Below are positions 37,376 to 46,841 of a stretch of 64,000 nucleotides of DNA, piece after piece. The notes under the pieces are model-generated. The model was not told where the DNA came from and ran no database searches. It saw only the letters and a program-made list of their open reading frames with translations. Position 1 is the stretch's first letter, and every line of letters starts with the position of its first letter. The position numbers were made by a program, and so were the translations under genes. This DNA is from JALZAH01 sp051000755. Its GTDB lineage: Bacteria; Actinomycetota; Acidimicrobiia; Acidimicrobiales; Palsa-688. Where the stretch lies: positions 1 to 64,000 of the forward strand of contig JBPCNZ010000136.1 of the NCBI GenBank assembly GCA_051000755.1. The letters are read 5' to 3'.

Positions 37376-38625
37376 TCACCCGATCGGCCTCCGAAGCGGT
37401 GCGGGCCCGCCAGCTGCAGGTCACCAAGCGCCAGGCCGGCGGGCTGCTGATCGCCGTCACCGTGGTCTTCGCCGTCGCGACCGTCTTCGCCGGGGATCAA
37501 CGGTGGCTGGTGTGGGTCCAGGCCACGGCGGTGGCGGCCATGGTCGGCGGGTTGGCCGACTGGTTCGCGGTGACGGCGCTCTTCCGCCATCCCCTCGGCC
37601 TGCCCATCCCCCACACCGCCATCGTCGTCGAACGCAAGGATCGTTTCGGTGAGACCCTCGGGTCGTTCGTCCAGGAGAGCTTCCTCAGCGCCGACGCTGT
37701 CACCGAGCGCCTCCGCAGCGCCCACGCCCTGGATCGTTTGACGTCGTGGCTGGCCGAACCGGTCAACGCCGACCTGGTCGCCGGGCGTCTCCTCGAGGTC
37801 GCCGCCACCGGAGCGGACCTGGTAGCCAACGACGACGTCCACGACCTCTTCGACAGCCTGATTCGGGGCCGCGTGGAGCATCTGGCCCTGGCCCCCGCGG
37901 CCGGGCGGGTCCTCGACCAGCTGACCCGTGATGGTCGCCACCAGCCCCTGGTCGACACCGCCCTGGCCAGCCTCAGCCGCTATCTGGAGATGCATGGGAC
38001 CGAACTGCACCGCAGGCTGGGAAGGCGTTCCCCGTGGTGGCTGCCAGGATCGGTCGAGACCCGGGTGGTCAATCGTTTCATCCAACGGAGCGAGGCGGTC
38101 CTGGCCGACATGGCCGCCGACCGGTCCCACCCCCTGCGCATCCAGATCGACGAGGGCCTGGTCGCCTTGGCCCGGGACCTGAAGACCTCACCGGAGCTGC
38201 GCCGGAGAGGCCAGGAGCTCACCGCCGATCTTTTGGCCCAACCTCAGGTGCGGGCCACCGCCCTGACCGTGTGGGAGGACGTCAAGAAGCGGCTCCGCGT
38301 TCAGATCGACGATCCGGCGTCGCCGTTGCGGGCCCGGCTGGCCGAGGTCGTCACCCGGGGCGCGAGTCGCTTCCGCCACGACCCGGCCCTCGTCGACGCC
38401 ACCGAGCGCGCCGTGGAGAGCGCCCTGGCCACCACCCTGCAGCGCTTCGAGACCGAACTGGCGTCCCTCGTCAGCGGGACCATCGCCCGCTGGGATGCCT
38501 CCGAGACATCCCGACGCCTCGAGCTGCTCCTCGGTCCGGACCTGCAGTACATCCGCATCAACGGGACCGTCGTCGGGGGCCTGGCCGGTCTCGCCCTTCA
38601 CGGCGTCACCCGCCTCCTCGGCTGA
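37372..38625 (+). CDS. DUF445 family membrane protein
   Basis: This 417-residue protein starts at TTG overlapping the treY stop (TTGA). The N-terminus has two hydrophobic segments with the family signature AAMVGGLADWFAVTALFRHP, LGLPIPHTAIV. A long helical, charged region (residues 90-380) follows, then a last hydrophobic segment (TVVGGLAGLALHGVTRLLG). DUF445 proteins are inner-membrane-associated and of unknown function. It is co-transcribed with the glycogen/trehalose genes, but a functional link is not evident. Confidence 0.85.
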   Translation: MITRSASEAVRARQLQVTKRQAGGLLIAVTVVFAVATVFAGDQRWLVWVQATAVAAMVGGLADWFAVTALFRHPLGLPIPHTAIVVERKDRFGETLGSFVQESFLSADAVTERLRSAHALDRLTSWLAEPVNADLVAGRLLEVAATGADLVANDDVHDLFDSLIRGRVEHLALAPAAGRVLDQLTRDGRHQPLVDTALASLSRYLEMHGTELHRRLGRRSPWWLPGSVETRVVNRFIQRSEAVLADMAADRSHPLRIQIDEGLVALARDLKTSPELRRRGQELTADLLAQPQVRATALTVWEDVKKRLRVQIDDPASPLRARLAEVVTRGASRFRHDPALVDATERAVESALATTLQRFETELASLVSGTIARWDASETSRRLELLLGPDLQYIRINGTVVGGLAGLALHGVTRLLG

Positions 38626-38774
38626 CCCGAGGCGACCACCGTCGCCGCCACCAGCAGGACGGCGGACCCATCGAGGCGACCGCCGAGGCTGGGCCTCGGC
38701 CGCCTCCGCCTGGGTTCCCCGTGCTAGGTTCGGTGGCTCCCAACCGCCTCGATGACGGAGACGTCCGGCGGCTC

Positions 38775-38851
38775 GGGCGTATAGCTCAGTTGGTTAGAGC
38801 GCATGCATGACACGCATGAGGTCGGGGGTTCAATTCCCTCTACGCCCACCA
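38775..38851 (+). tRNA. tRNA-Val(GAC)
   Basis: The 77-base cloverleaf includes encoded CCA. Acceptor arms GGGCGTA and TACGCCC pair; D arm GCTC/GAGC; anticodon stem CATGC/GCATG with loop ATGACAC giving anticodon GAC (Val, codons GUC/GUU); T arm GGGGG/CCCTC around TTCAATT. All stems are complete, with one G-U pair in the T stem. Confidence 0.93.
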
Positions 38852-38988
38852 ACGTCGGCGATCGTGATGGCCGGCAATCGCCCATCAAATAGTGTGATGC
38901 ACCTATTGCGTCGGCGTGCCGGGCAGGCGGTAGTGGCGGAGCGGGGCGGGACCACCCCCCTGCGGTTCAGCACGAGAAGGGGATCGCG

Positions 38989-40767
38989 ATGCGTCAGCTG
39001 GTGCGGATGGCGGCGGCCGGAACGGTAGCCCTGGCGATGTTCGGCCTGGCGCCGATCAGCCAGGCCGTGGGACAGACAGCCCCGGCCGGGACCACACCGG
39101 TCACCAGCCAGGGCCTGGTGTATCGGGGGAGCTCCAACCTCGGTGCGCTGGCCGCCCAAGCCCGGACCACGGCCCCCAACCAGGCGGCGGCCCCGACCCA
39201 CGTGGTGGGCCCGGCCAATCGCCCCGCCCAGACAGCGGTGCCGGTGCCGAACCCGTCCTCCACGGCCGTGGTGCACGGCAAGGGTGGGTCCCAGGGTTTT
39301 GTGGCCGTCACCGTGGCCCAGCAGGCGGCGGCCCACGGCGGGGATCTCGAACCTCCCGACCAGGGGCTGTGCGCCCATGCCGGTGAGATGATCGAGCCGG
39401 TCAACGTCGCTCTGCAGGTCTACTCCGAGAGCGGGTCCGCCTTGTCGCCCGTCGTCGACCTGAACGCCTTCTACGGTCTGCCCCCGGCCGTCAGCCCGTC
39501 CCGCACCTTCGGGCCGTTTATCTCCGATCCCCGCTGCTACTACGACGGCCAGACCGGCCGGTGGTTCATCACCGCCCTGGAGATCGACGTCAACCCCTAC
39601 TCCGGAGCGCTCGGCTTCCGCAGCTCGGAGTTGCTGGCGGTGAGCCAGACCTCCGATCCCCTCGGCAGCTACGGCCTGTTCTCGATCGACACGACCAACG
39701 ACGGCAGCGACGGGACCACGGCGATGGGCAACTGTCCGTGCTTCGGTGACCAGCCGCGGATCGGGGCCGACGCCCACGGCTTCTACATCAGTGCCGACGT
39801 CTATCCCATCAACGGGGTCTTCAACAGCAACGGCGGCGAGATCCTGGCCCTGTCCAAGCAGGGTCTGGCTGCGGCGGCGGCAGGATCGGCGCCGCCGCCG
39901 ACGCTCGTGACCCTCTACAACGGAGCGACCACGATCCAGGGCGAACCGGCCAACGCCGTTCAGCCCGCCCAGACCCCCGAGGGCGGCCGCTATGCCTCCG
40001 ACCGGGAGTACTTCTTGAGCACCCCGGACTTCAACGGTTTCGCCACCTCCGGGGGCGCCGGTGCCCAGGCCGTCGTGCTGTGGGCGCTGAGCGGCACCTC
40101 GACCTTGAGCTCCGCCACCCCCAGCCTCACCATTACCGACAGCGTGGTGCCGAGCGAACCGTTCGCCACCCCGGTCAACGCCGCCCAGAAACCCGGTCCC
40201 CGCCCCCTGGGCCAGTCCCTCAAGGAGCCTCTGCCCCCGATCTCGGTGAACGATGACCGCATGCAGCAGGTCGAGTACACCGGCGGCCGGCTGTACTCCT
40301 CACTCAACACCGGGATCGGTGCCGCCGGCGTGGCTGACCGATCCGGCGTGGCCTGGTTCGAGGTCAACCCTCACGGTGCCGGCACCATGGCCAACCAGGG
40401 CTACCTGGCGGTCGGCTCCGGCGCCACCCTGCTGTACCCCGCCATCGGGCTCACCCCTGCCGCCAGCGGGGTGATGACCTTCAGCGTGTCCGGACCCCAC
40501 CAGTATCCGAGCCACGCCTACGTTGCCTTCAACCAGGCCGGGCCGAGCGGGTCGATCTACATCGACGGCCCGGGCACGGCCCCTGAGGACGGCTTCACCT
40601 GTTACAAGGCAACGGGATTCGGTCCCGCCTGCCGCTGGGGTGACTACTCCGCGGCGAGCTCGGACGGCCAGGGAAACATCGTCATGGGCACCGAGGTCAT
40701 CCCCGACACGGCGCGCGACCCGCTGGCCAACTGGGGCACCTTCCTCAGTGTCCGAGCCGGCGGTTGA
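38989..40767 (+). CDS. Secreted repeat-rich hypothetical protein
   Basis: This 592-residue protein follows an AAGGGG site. A signal peptide (1-26, ending SQA) precedes an Ala/Pro/Thr-rich region to about 125. Then comes a beta-rich domain with regularly spaced blocks (PFISDPRCYYDGQTGRWFIT, ELLAVSQTSDPLGSYGLFSI, DQPRIGADAHGFYISADVYP, GYLAVGSGATLLYPAIGL, CRWGDYSAASSDGQGNIVMG), suggesting a beta-propeller-like fold. CYYD, CPCFGDQP and CRWGDYSA recur in exported actinobacterial proteins of unknown role. It is probably extracellular. Confidence 0.75.
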   Translation: MRQLVRMAAAGTVALAMFGLAPISQAVGQTAPAGTTPVTSQGLVYRGSSNLGALAAQARTTAPNQAAAPTHVVGPANRPAQTAVPVPNPSSTAVVHGKGGSQGFVAVTVAQQAAAHGGDLEPPDQGLCAHAGEMIEPVNVALQVYSESGSALSPVVDLNAFYGLPPAVSPSRTFGPFISDPRCYYDGQTGRWFITALEIDVNPYSGALGFRSSELLAVSQTSDPLGSYGLFSIDTTNDGSDGTTAMGNCPCFGDQPRIGADAHGFYISADVYPINGVFNSNGGEILALSKQGLAAAAAGSAPPPTLVTLYNGATTIQGEPANAVQPAQTPEGGRYASDREYFLSTPDFNGFATSGGAGAQAVVLWALSGTSTLSSATPSLTITDSVVPSEPFATPVNAAQKPGPRPLGQSLKEPLPPISVNDDRMQQVEYTGGRLYSSLNTGIGAAGVADRSGVAWFEVNPHGAGTMANQGYLAVGSGATLLYPAIGLTPAASGVMTFSVSGPHQYPSHAYVAFNQAGPSGSIYIDGPGTAPEDGFTCYKATGFGPACRWGDYSAASSDGQGNIVMGTEVIPDTARDPLANWGTFLSVRAGG

Positions 40768-40779
40768 CGGCTCGGCCGG

Positions 40780-40813
40780 GGGAGTGCTCAGTGCCGCACG
40801 GCTGAGCACTCCC
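40780..40813. terminator. Hairpin terminator between convergent genes
   Basis: A perfect 12-base stem, GGGAGTGCTCAG (40780-40791) and CTGAGCACTCCC (40802-40813), has a ten-base loop. It lies 12 bases past the 38989-40767 stop and covers the 3' end of the minus-strand gene, so it can end both transcripts. Confidence 0.8.
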
Positions 40814-41246
40814 GCTGCATCTTGGCGACCGTTTGCTGCGCCGCAGGCCCGTCGCCGCGGCCCGCGAGGATGGCATCGAGCTCACGGGTGAGGGCGTTGG
40901 CGTCGGCGCCGATCTGTTGTTGAGCGACGGTCCCCGGCCCACCCAGGCTGAGGGGCCCGAGCTCGCCGAGGAGGCGGCGATCGGCTTTGGTCAGGGCGGC
41001 CGTGTCGACGGAGGTGCCATTGGGAGGGTCGACCTCACCCTTCAGCGACGCCAACGAGGAGCACACCGCGACGGTCGACGATGCCGGCGTCGGTGGCGCG
41101 ATCCCGCGGCAGCCGGCGCCTGCCCACGCGCCGACGATGATGCCGCCCACCACCAGCCATGTCGGGGCCTGCCTCCGGGAAGCCACGTTGGCCAGACGGT
41201 AGCCCGGGTGGGGTGCCCCGACACGGTGGGGCCCATCGACCAACAT
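40788..41246 (-). CDS. Putative secreted protein or lipoprotein
   Basis: From ATG 41246 the protein has 152 residues: a basic start, a hydrophobic stretch TWLVVGGIIVGAWAGAGC that could be a lipoprotein signal with an imperfect lipobox (GAGC), then a Cys pair (AVCSSL and QRECSAVRH at the very end) and helical segments (DANALTRELDAILAGRGDG, TVAKMQREC). Longer upstream extensions of this frame antisense the neighbouring gene and are rejected. No family is recognised. It is divergent from the transmembrane protein at 41319. Confidence 0.55.
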   Translation of the reverse strand: MLVDGPHRVGAPHPGYRLANVASRRQAPTWLVVGGIIVGAWAGAGCRGIAPPTPASSTVAVCSSLASLKGEVDPPNGTSVDTAALTKADRRLLGELGPLSLGGPGTVAQQQIGADANALTRELDAILAGRGDGPAAQQTVAKMQRECSAVRH

Positions 41247-41318
41247 GGAGAGGTGCCCGGCATCGACGGTCCCACCCAGCCCCTTCGGGTTGGGCAGCCC
41301 GCCGTCCAGCCCGGGACG

Positions 41319-42149
41319 ATGAGGGAACCTCCGGGTCGGACGGGGCCGCCGAGGAAGGCCGGACCGCCCCGTTGGGGCAGGATCGCGGCCGTAGTCGTCG
41401 TGGTGGCCCTGGCCATCTGGGGCATCGACCGGCTGGTTTCCGGCGGCGGGAGCCCGGTGGCGATCGCCCCCCGGTGCACGGTGGCCACCGCCGCGGGGCA
41501 ATTCACCATGACCCCCGAACAAGCCGCCAATGCTGCCACCATCGCCGTCATTGGCCACCGACTCGGCCTCCCGGATCACGCGGTGACGATCGCTCTCGCG
41601 GCCGCCCTGCAGGAGTCCCGCCTGGTCAACTTGGCGAGCGGTGATCGCGACTCGGTGGGATTGTTCCAGCAGCGCCCGTCGGAGGGATGGGGCGCTCCCA
41701 GCCAGTTGCGCGACCCCGTCTATGCCACCACCGCTTTCTACAACGCCCTGACCAAGCTTCCGAGCTGGGAGAGCCTGGCGGTCACCGAGGCGGCCCAGGC
41801 CGTCCAGCACAGTGCCGCACCCGAGGCCTACGCCGCCCAGGAGGCGGAGGCCCGCTCCCTCGCCATCGCCCTGACCGGCGAAGCACCCGCCGGCCTGGTC
41901 TGCCACTTCACACCCGCGGCTACCCCGGTGAAGGCCGCCTGGAGCGAAGCACTCGCCGACGAGGCCGGCTCGGTCCGGCCCGGTGACCAGGTATCGTCCG
42001 CCACCGGCTGGGTCCTCGCCGGATGGCTGGTGGCCCACGCCCAGGCGTTCGGGTTCACGACCGTGAGCTTCTCGGGCCGGACATGGACGCCGACCAGCGG
42101 GGCCTGGGGGCCAAGCGGCGCCTCCGACGGGACCGTGCACGTGACCTGA
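41319..42149 (+). CDS. Membrane-anchored secreted protein with transglycosylase-like core
   Basis: This 276-residue protein has a basic start and a single transmembrane helix (WGRIAAVVVVVALAIWGIDR, about 20-39). The outer domain reads MTPEQAANAATIAVIGHRLG, ALAAALQESRLVNLASGDRD, SVGLFQQRPSEGWG and VYATTAFYNALTKLPSWESL. ALQESRLVN-GDRDSVGLFQQRP is the pattern of actinobacterial lysozyme/SLT-like domains, with the Glu as candidate catalytic residue. It probably acts on cell-wall glycan. An Ala/Ser/Thr-rich C-terminus ends in VHVT. Confidence 0.75.
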   Translation: MREPPGRTGPPRKAGPPRWGRIAAVVVVVALAIWGIDRLVSGGGSPVAIAPRCTVATAAGQFTMTPEQAANAATIAVIGHRLGLPDHAVTIALAAALQESRLVNLASGDRDSVGLFQQRPSEGWGAPSQLRDPVYATTAFYNALTKLPSWESLAVTEAAQAVQHSAAPEAYAAQEAEARSLAIALTGEAPAGLVCHFTPAATPVKAAWSEALADEAGSVRPGDQVSSATGWVLAGWLVAHAQAFGFTTVSFSGRTWTPTSGAWGPSGASDGTVHVT

Positions 42150-42159
42150 GGACCCGACA

Positions 42160-43215
42160 TCAGGCGCCTAGGCGCTGGGCGGCGACGTCGACGGCCCGTC
42201 GGGCATCGTCGGTCAGGATCCTGACCACCTCGGCCGCGGGATGCTCCCGGGCCAAGGTGTGGGTCTGACCGGCCCACAGGTTGACAACGTCGCCGTCGTC
42301 GGCCGCCCGCCCCGCCTGGCGCAACGGAGCAGTCAGGAAGTGGACCTCGGGATAGGCGACCGGCGCGTCTCGGCCGTGGTCGTCCATGAACCGGTTGCGG
42401 ATGCCGCGAGCCAGGCGCCCGGTGAAGGCCCGGGTCATCATCGTCGGCGCCGCCCCCGCCAGGTTTCGGCGGTGCACCGGCGAAGTGCCCGCCTCCGGGC
42501 AGCGCAGAAAGGCGGTGCCGACCTGGGCGGCGGCGGCCCCCGCCCCGAGGGCGGCGGCGACCCCGGCGCCGGTCGTTATCCCACCGGCGGCGACGAGCGG
42601 TACATCCACGGCGACCGGGAGGAGTTGGAGCAGCGACAGCAGCGACAGGCCGTCGACGGCATCGTTGCCCGCGTCGTCGGCGAACGTGCTCCGGTGGCCG
42701 CCGGCCTCGATGCCCTGAGCGACGAGGACGTCGGCGCCGGCGGCCACGGCCTCGATGCCCTCGTCGGTGTCGGTCACCGTCACCCACACCTCGCTGCCGG
42801 CCAGGTGCAGTCCGGCGATCTCGTCGGCCGACGGGCAGCCGAACGTGAACGACACGACGGGGACCGGGGTGGCCGTCAACAGGTCCAGCTTGGCCTGCCA
42901 GCCATCGTCGTCGAACCGCGGGTCCCCCAACGTGGTGCCGGCCCGCGCCGCTTCGCCGGCCAGGCTGGCGGCGTAGGCGCCGAAGCGCTCCGGGGGAGTC
43001 GGCCGCCCGGGCACGAACAGATTGACGCCGATCGGGCGAGCGGTGAGCTGGGCCGTGGTCGCCAGCCGTTCGGCCACCGTTTCGGCGCTCAGATAGCCGG
43101 CGGCCACGAACCCGAGGCCCCCTTCTTCGCTCACCGCGGCGGCCAGCTGAGGGGTGGAGGGCCCCCCGGCCAGGGGGGCCAGGACTATGGGGCAGGGGAG
43201 CTCGTCGAGGATCAT
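42160..43215 (-). CDS. Nitronate monooxygenase family flavoprotein
   Basis: The 351-residue TIM-barrel FMN enzyme has a strong GGAGGG site before ATG 43215. Features are PIVLAPLAGGPSTPQLAAAV, GLGFVAAGYL, GVNLFVPG, VVSFTFGCPS, VAQGIEAGGHRS with the family His, and PLVAAGGITTGAGVAAALGA followed by AQVGTAFLRCPEAG. These enzymes oxidise nitronates such as propionate-3-nitronate, or act as enoyl-ACP-reductase-like enzymes. It is convergent with the secreted protein upstream. Confidence 0.9.
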   Translation of the reverse strand: MILDELPCPIVLAPLAGGPSTPQLAAAVSEEGGLGFVAAGYLSAETVAERLATTAQLTARPIGVNLFVPGRPTPPERFGAYAASLAGEAARAGTTLGDPRFDDDGWQAKLDLLTATPVPVVSFTFGCPSADEIAGLHLAGSEVWVTVTDTDEGIEAVAAGADVLVAQGIEAGGHRSTFADDAGNDAVDGLSLLSLLQLLPVAVDVPLVAAGGITTGAGVAAALGAGAAAAQVGTAFLRCPEAGTSPVHRRNLAGAAPTMMTRAFTGRLARGIRNRFMDDHGRDAPVAYPEVHFLTAPLRQAGRAADDGDVVNLWAGQTHTLAREHPAAEVVRILTDDARRAVDVAAQRLGA

Positions 43216-43301
43216 GGGTCCCTCCTCAGGGTGGCGCCGGGGACCGTAGTGACCCGGGCGGTAGGGTTGTAGCAGCCTGAAGAACAAAGCACGGAGGAAA
43301 G

Positions 43302-43862
43302 ATGACGACCACACCGGTGAGGCAGACCACGTTCCGTTCCTTCGAGGAATCGACGGCCGAGGACTGGGCGATCATCGCTCCGCAGCTCAACGTCACCCAG
43401 AGCCTGGTGGCCGACCACCTCCTCGAGCAGCTCGGCTATCTGCGCAACGACCACGGCGGCTTCCCCGTCGACCGCCTCGAGCACTCGCTGCAGACGGCTA
43501 CGAGGGCGCAGCGCGACGGGCGCGACGACGAGTACGTGCTCTGCGCCTTGGTCCACGATGTCGGCGACACCCTCGCGCCGTTCAACCACCCGGCCATCGG
43601 CGCGGCCATCCTCAAGCCCTTCGTGTCCGAGGCCAACCACTGGATGGTCGAGCACCACGGCATCTTCCAGGGGTACTACTTCTGGCAGCACATCGGCCTG
43701 GACCGCAACACCCGCGAACAGTACCGGGACTCGCCGTACTGGGAGTACACCGAGGAGTTCTGTGCCAAGTACGACCAGACCGCCTTCGACGCCGACTACC
43801 GCAGCGAGCCGCTCGAGCATTTCGAGCCGATCGTGCGGGCTTTCCTCACCTCCGGCAGCTGA
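43302..43862 (+). CDS. HD-domain metal-dependent protein
   Basis: The 186-residue protein follows a GGAGGAAAG site. The HD phosphohydrolase pattern is RLEHSLQTATRAQRDGRDDE, YVLCALVHDVGDTLAPFNHP and ANHWMVEHHGIFQGYYFWQH, supplying His, HD and later His ligands for a di-metal site. The short HD form with FNHP and EHHGIFQGYYF resembles myo-inositol-oxygenase-like or PhnZ-like oxygenases as well as hydrolases, so it may be an O2-using di-iron enzyme. The substrate is unknown. Confidence 0.82.
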   Translation: MTTTPVRQTTFRSFEESTAEDWAIIAPQLNVTQSLVADHLLEQLGYLRNDHGGFPVDRLEHSLQTATRAQRDGRDDEYVLCALVHDVGDTLAPFNHPAIGAAILKPFVSEANHWMVEHHGIFQGYYFWQHIGLDRNTREQYRDSPYWEYTEEFCAKYDQTAFDADYRSEPLEHFEPIVRAFLTSGS

Positions 43863-43886
43863 GCCGGGCCGAGCGACCAGGATTTC

Positions 43887-46841
43887 TCAAACGGGGCGGC
43901 GGTCGTTGCGCCTCGAGTACCGCCGGTAGGCGTCGATGGTGTCGGGGTGCAACTGGTCGTAGTCACCCTCCAGGTCGAGGCGGCGATCCATCTCGACGAG
44001 GATCCGCTCGATGTCCTGCGCCTCGCCGAGGGCCATGAGCCGGACCCAGAGCCGTTCGGCGTAGGGGCCGGCCAGGAGCCCCTGGTTGGCCGCCCACCGG
44101 GCCGCCACCGGATCGCCGTGTTCGAGGAACAGCTCGGCGGCGAGGTCGGCGGCATCGACGATCTCGGCCTCCATGTGGTGCAGGTGGCCCTCGAGGTGCA
44201 GCCAGCCGTAACCCGGTCCCGCCCCGACATCGGCGAAGGGACGACCCCGCACCAGCTCCAGGGCCTGGCGCAGCGGTCGCACGGAGCGGCTCCGCCGGCC
44301 GTGGGCGTGCAGGGCGCAGAACTGCTGCCAGTCCGAGCCGACCCGGTCGGTGATGCGGTAGCGCTTGTCGGGGCCCTGGCCCTGGGCGTGGGGCATGCGT
44401 GCCGGTCCGCCCAGGGCGGTGCGCGCCGACGACACCACGGGATCGCGGGTCGTGGCCTTGATGAGGTGGCGCTCGGGCCAGATGGCCTCGTCCAGCTGGT
44501 GCTCGGCCACGCCTCGCGGGTGCATGGCCAGATACACCGTCACCTCCCGGGCATGCGGTCGGCGGAACTCCCCAATACCGCCGATCTCGATGGGCCCGAG
44601 GACCTGGACCACCACCTCCGCGTCCGGCATCGAGCCGGGCCCGGGAGGGAGCTCCCTCTCCGCATCGGACGCGGGGCGCGCTGGGCCGGGCACCGGGGCG
44701 GGCGGTGCGCCCCGTTCTCCGCTGATGAGGTCCCGGTAGGGCGGGCGGTCCGGACCCGCGCCCGAACCGGACAGGGCCACGCTGAGGATCTGGTTGACGG
44801 CGGTGAGTTCCGGACCGGGCAGGACCGACGGGGTCACGGTGATACCGAGGTCGGGGACGGGGAAGGGAATGGTCTCGGTCCTCAGCATGCGGGGGGCGGC
44901 GATGTCGCCGGCGACCAGGGCGGCGATGGCGGTGTCGGCGCGGCAGACCTCGGCCAGCACCGCTACCTCGTCGGTCGACGGCGGGTTGGGAGCCACGATG
45001 ATCGTCGGGCCCAGCCCGTCACCACCGGCTTTCAGCCTCCCAGCGGCGACGTGGGCGGCCCCGCTGGCCCGCAGCCGGGAGGCGGATGCGGCGGCCAGCG
45101 AGCGCAATTCGTCGCTGATGTCGGCGACGGACGCGGCCACCCGCATGTGGGCCTGGGACGCGGCGAGGAGGTGGCCGAACCCGATCAGGATGACGTCGGC
45201 GGCCCGGGCCCACGGCAGACCGGTGAGGGCGAGGGCGGCCCCGTGGATCAGGCCGGCGGACTCCTCCGGGGTTCCCGTGACCGCCGTCACCGCCGAGGCC
45301 TCGAGATTGATGAGCACTTCCGCGCCCGTCACCGTCTCCCGGCCGATGGGGACCAGCCCGGGAAGCAGCTCCGGTTGTCCGGGAGGAGCGCCCGACGGGA
45401 GGTCGGCGGTCTCCATCCGCCAGTGGCGACCGCCGACCGCTGCCCGCCAGGGCGGTGGGGGAACGGTCGGGTGGGCCAGCACCACCTCGACGGTGTCCGC
45501 GGCGGCGAGCAGTCCGCAGATCACCGGAGGGGACTGGCCAGCGCGAACGAGATCGGAGGCCAGGGCGGCGATGGCCCGATGGGTGGCGACGACGAGGCTG
45601 TCGTTCCTCCCCTGGCGGAGTGCGAGCTCGGTCCGGCGCAGGGCCAGCTCGGGCAGGGGAGGGCGTTGGTTGGCGCGGGCATGGCCAGCCTGGCGGGACC
45701 GGCGGACACTGATCACGTTGAACGCGGCGCTGGCCAGGAACCCGGCGCCGAGCAGCAGCTCGGAGAGGGGGACGGTCGGGGACCGGCCTGCGGGGACCGG
45801 AGTCGCCGCCGCCTGGACACGGGCGGCGTCGGCGCCTGCAGGCACCGGGCCGGCGCCGGCGGCCACGGCGCCGGTGGCGACTGGGCCCGTGGTCACGGAG
45901 CCCGTGGCCACGGAGCCGGTGGCCACGGAGCCGGTGGCGACTGGGCCGGTGGCGACCGAGCCGGTCCACACCGTCGTCGCCGGGGTCGTGACGGGAGCGG
46001 CGGAGGGAGGTGACGTGACTGCGGGCGCAGCTGGGGGTGGGAACGGGGCCGGCGGGAGGCCGGTGGCGTCGGGCGGGAGGCCGGTGGCGTCGGGCGGGAG
46101 GAGAAGGACCTGGCCCGGGTAGATGATCCGGGCGGTGGTGTCGATCGCCGCCGCCCCGGGACCGTCGTCCTCGTCGCCGCCCTCGATGAGGCTGGCCCCG
46201 TGGTCATCGCGGATCTCCCGCCACCGCAGCCCATTCCCGAGGTGATGTTCGGCGATTGCCCACGGTGAGTCGTAGCGGACGACGGTGTAGCGCACCCAGG
46301 GCGGTGGTGCGGGGGTGACCGCCGCCGCCCGCCGGACGGAGAGCCCGGAGCCGGTGTCGGCGGGCACCGGGGGGCCTGATCCGGGCGGGGCTGGGCTCGA
46401 TCCGGTCTGGACGGAGGCGATGGGCGGGACGGCGGTGACGGGCGGCGGCGTCCCGGGCCCAGCGCCAATCAGCGCCGCCGGCGCGGGCCGGTTGGACAGG
46501 GCCAGAACGACAGCCAGGACCAGGCTGCCGGCCACTCCTTGGAGCCCAGGGATGCGCAGCCCCCGCCGGGTCGCCGCCGGCCCCGGTCGATGACGGACTA
46601 CTGCGACCGCCTCGATGGCCACCGCCACGCAGAACAGCAACCACACCGCCCACGCAAGGACAGCCACCACCCGGAGGACATCGTGATCGGTGACGGGCCG
46701 ATCGAGGGCTCGGACCACCTCAGCCCAGGAGGGGATGCCGGTGGGCGGGCCCCCGTCGAGGGCGGTGACGATCACCGGGATGCCGACGACCGTGGCCAGG
46801 AGGCCGGCGGCCGCCGCCAGGCCCCGGCCCCGCCCCCTCAC
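43887..46841 (-). CDS. LysM/BTAD-domain membrane protein of the Tad operon
   Basis: The 984-residue protein starts overlapping tadG. Three hydrophobic helices (about 8-28, 58-84, 104-124) precede a LysM module (VRYTVVRYDSPWAIAEHHLG, IIYPGQVLLLPP). A Pro/Ala/Thr linker with two short repeat blocks, another helix (about 365-382) and a long helical domain follow. The C-terminus has a winged-helix plus BTAD, as in SARP regulators (VQVLGPIEIGGIGEFRRPHA, ATTRDPVVSSARTALGGPA, EGHLHHMEAEIVDAADLAAE). This may link wall sensing to transcription of pilus genes. Such LysM-BTAD proteins are known beside actinobacterial Tad clusters, but their job is unproven. Confidence 0.75.
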   Translation of the reverse strand: MRGRGRGLAAAAGLLATVVGIPVIVTALDGGPPTGIPSWAEVVRALDRPVTDHDVLRVVAVLAWAVWLLFCVAVAIEAVAVVRHRPGPAATRRGLRIPGLQGVAGSLVLAVVLALSNRPAPAALIGAGPGTPPPVTAVPPIASVQTGSSPAPPGSGPPVPADTGSGLSVRRAAAVTPAPPPWVRYTVVRYDSPWAIAEHHLGNGLRWREIRDDHGASLIEGGDEDDGPGAAAIDTTARIIYPGQVLLLPPDATGLPPDATGLPPAPFPPPAAPAVTSPPSAAPVTTPATTVWTGSVATGPVATGSVATGSVATGSVTTGPVATGAVAAGAGPVPAGADAARVQAAATPVPAGRSPTVPLSELLLGAGFLASAAFNVISVRRSRQAGHARANQRPPLPELALRRTELALRQGRNDSLVVATHRAIAALASDLVRAGQSPPVICGLLAAADTVEVVLAHPTVPPPPWRAAVGGRHWRMETADLPSGAPPGQPELLPGLVPIGRETVTGAEVLINLEASAVTAVTGTPEESAGLIHGAALALTGLPWARAADVILIGFGHLLAASQAHMRVAASVADISDELRSLAAASASRLRASGAAHVAAGRLKAGGDGLGPTIIVAPNPPSTDEVAVLAEVCRADTAIAALVAGDIAAPRMLRTETIPFPVPDLGITVTPSVLPGPELTAVNQILSVALSGSGAGPDRPPYRDLISGERGAPPAPVPGPARPASDAERELPPGPGSMPDAEVVVQVLGPIEIGGIGEFRRPHAREVTVYLAMHPRGVAEHQLDEAIWPERHLIKATTRDPVVSSARTALGGPARMPHAQGQGPDKRYRITDRVGSDWQQFCALHAHGRRSRSVRPLRQALELVRGRPFADVGAGPGYGWLHLEGHLHHMEAEIVDAADLAAELFLEHGDPVAARWAANQGLLAGPYAERLWVRLMALGEAQDIERILVEMDRRLDLEGDYDQLHPDTIDAYRRYSRRNDRRPV
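45842..45966 (-). repeat. 15-base degenerate tandem repeats in the linker
   Basis: About eight copies of a 15-base unit encode (G-S/P-V-A-T) blocks, reading GSVATGPVATGSVATG and onward. They form a flexible linker that can change length by slippage. Confidence 0.65.
46051..46101 (-). repeat. 21-base tandem repeat
   Basis: The 21-base unit at 46051-46071 repeats exactly at 46072-46092 and partly at 46093-46101. It encodes GLPPDAT-type heptapeptides directly after the LysM module. Confidence 0.8.

Noticed and set aside
43947..46013. 688-codon plus-strand frame opposite the LysM-BTAD gene
   Set aside because: It is a shadow of the minus-strand gene, rich in Gly, Arg and His without a fold-like pattern.
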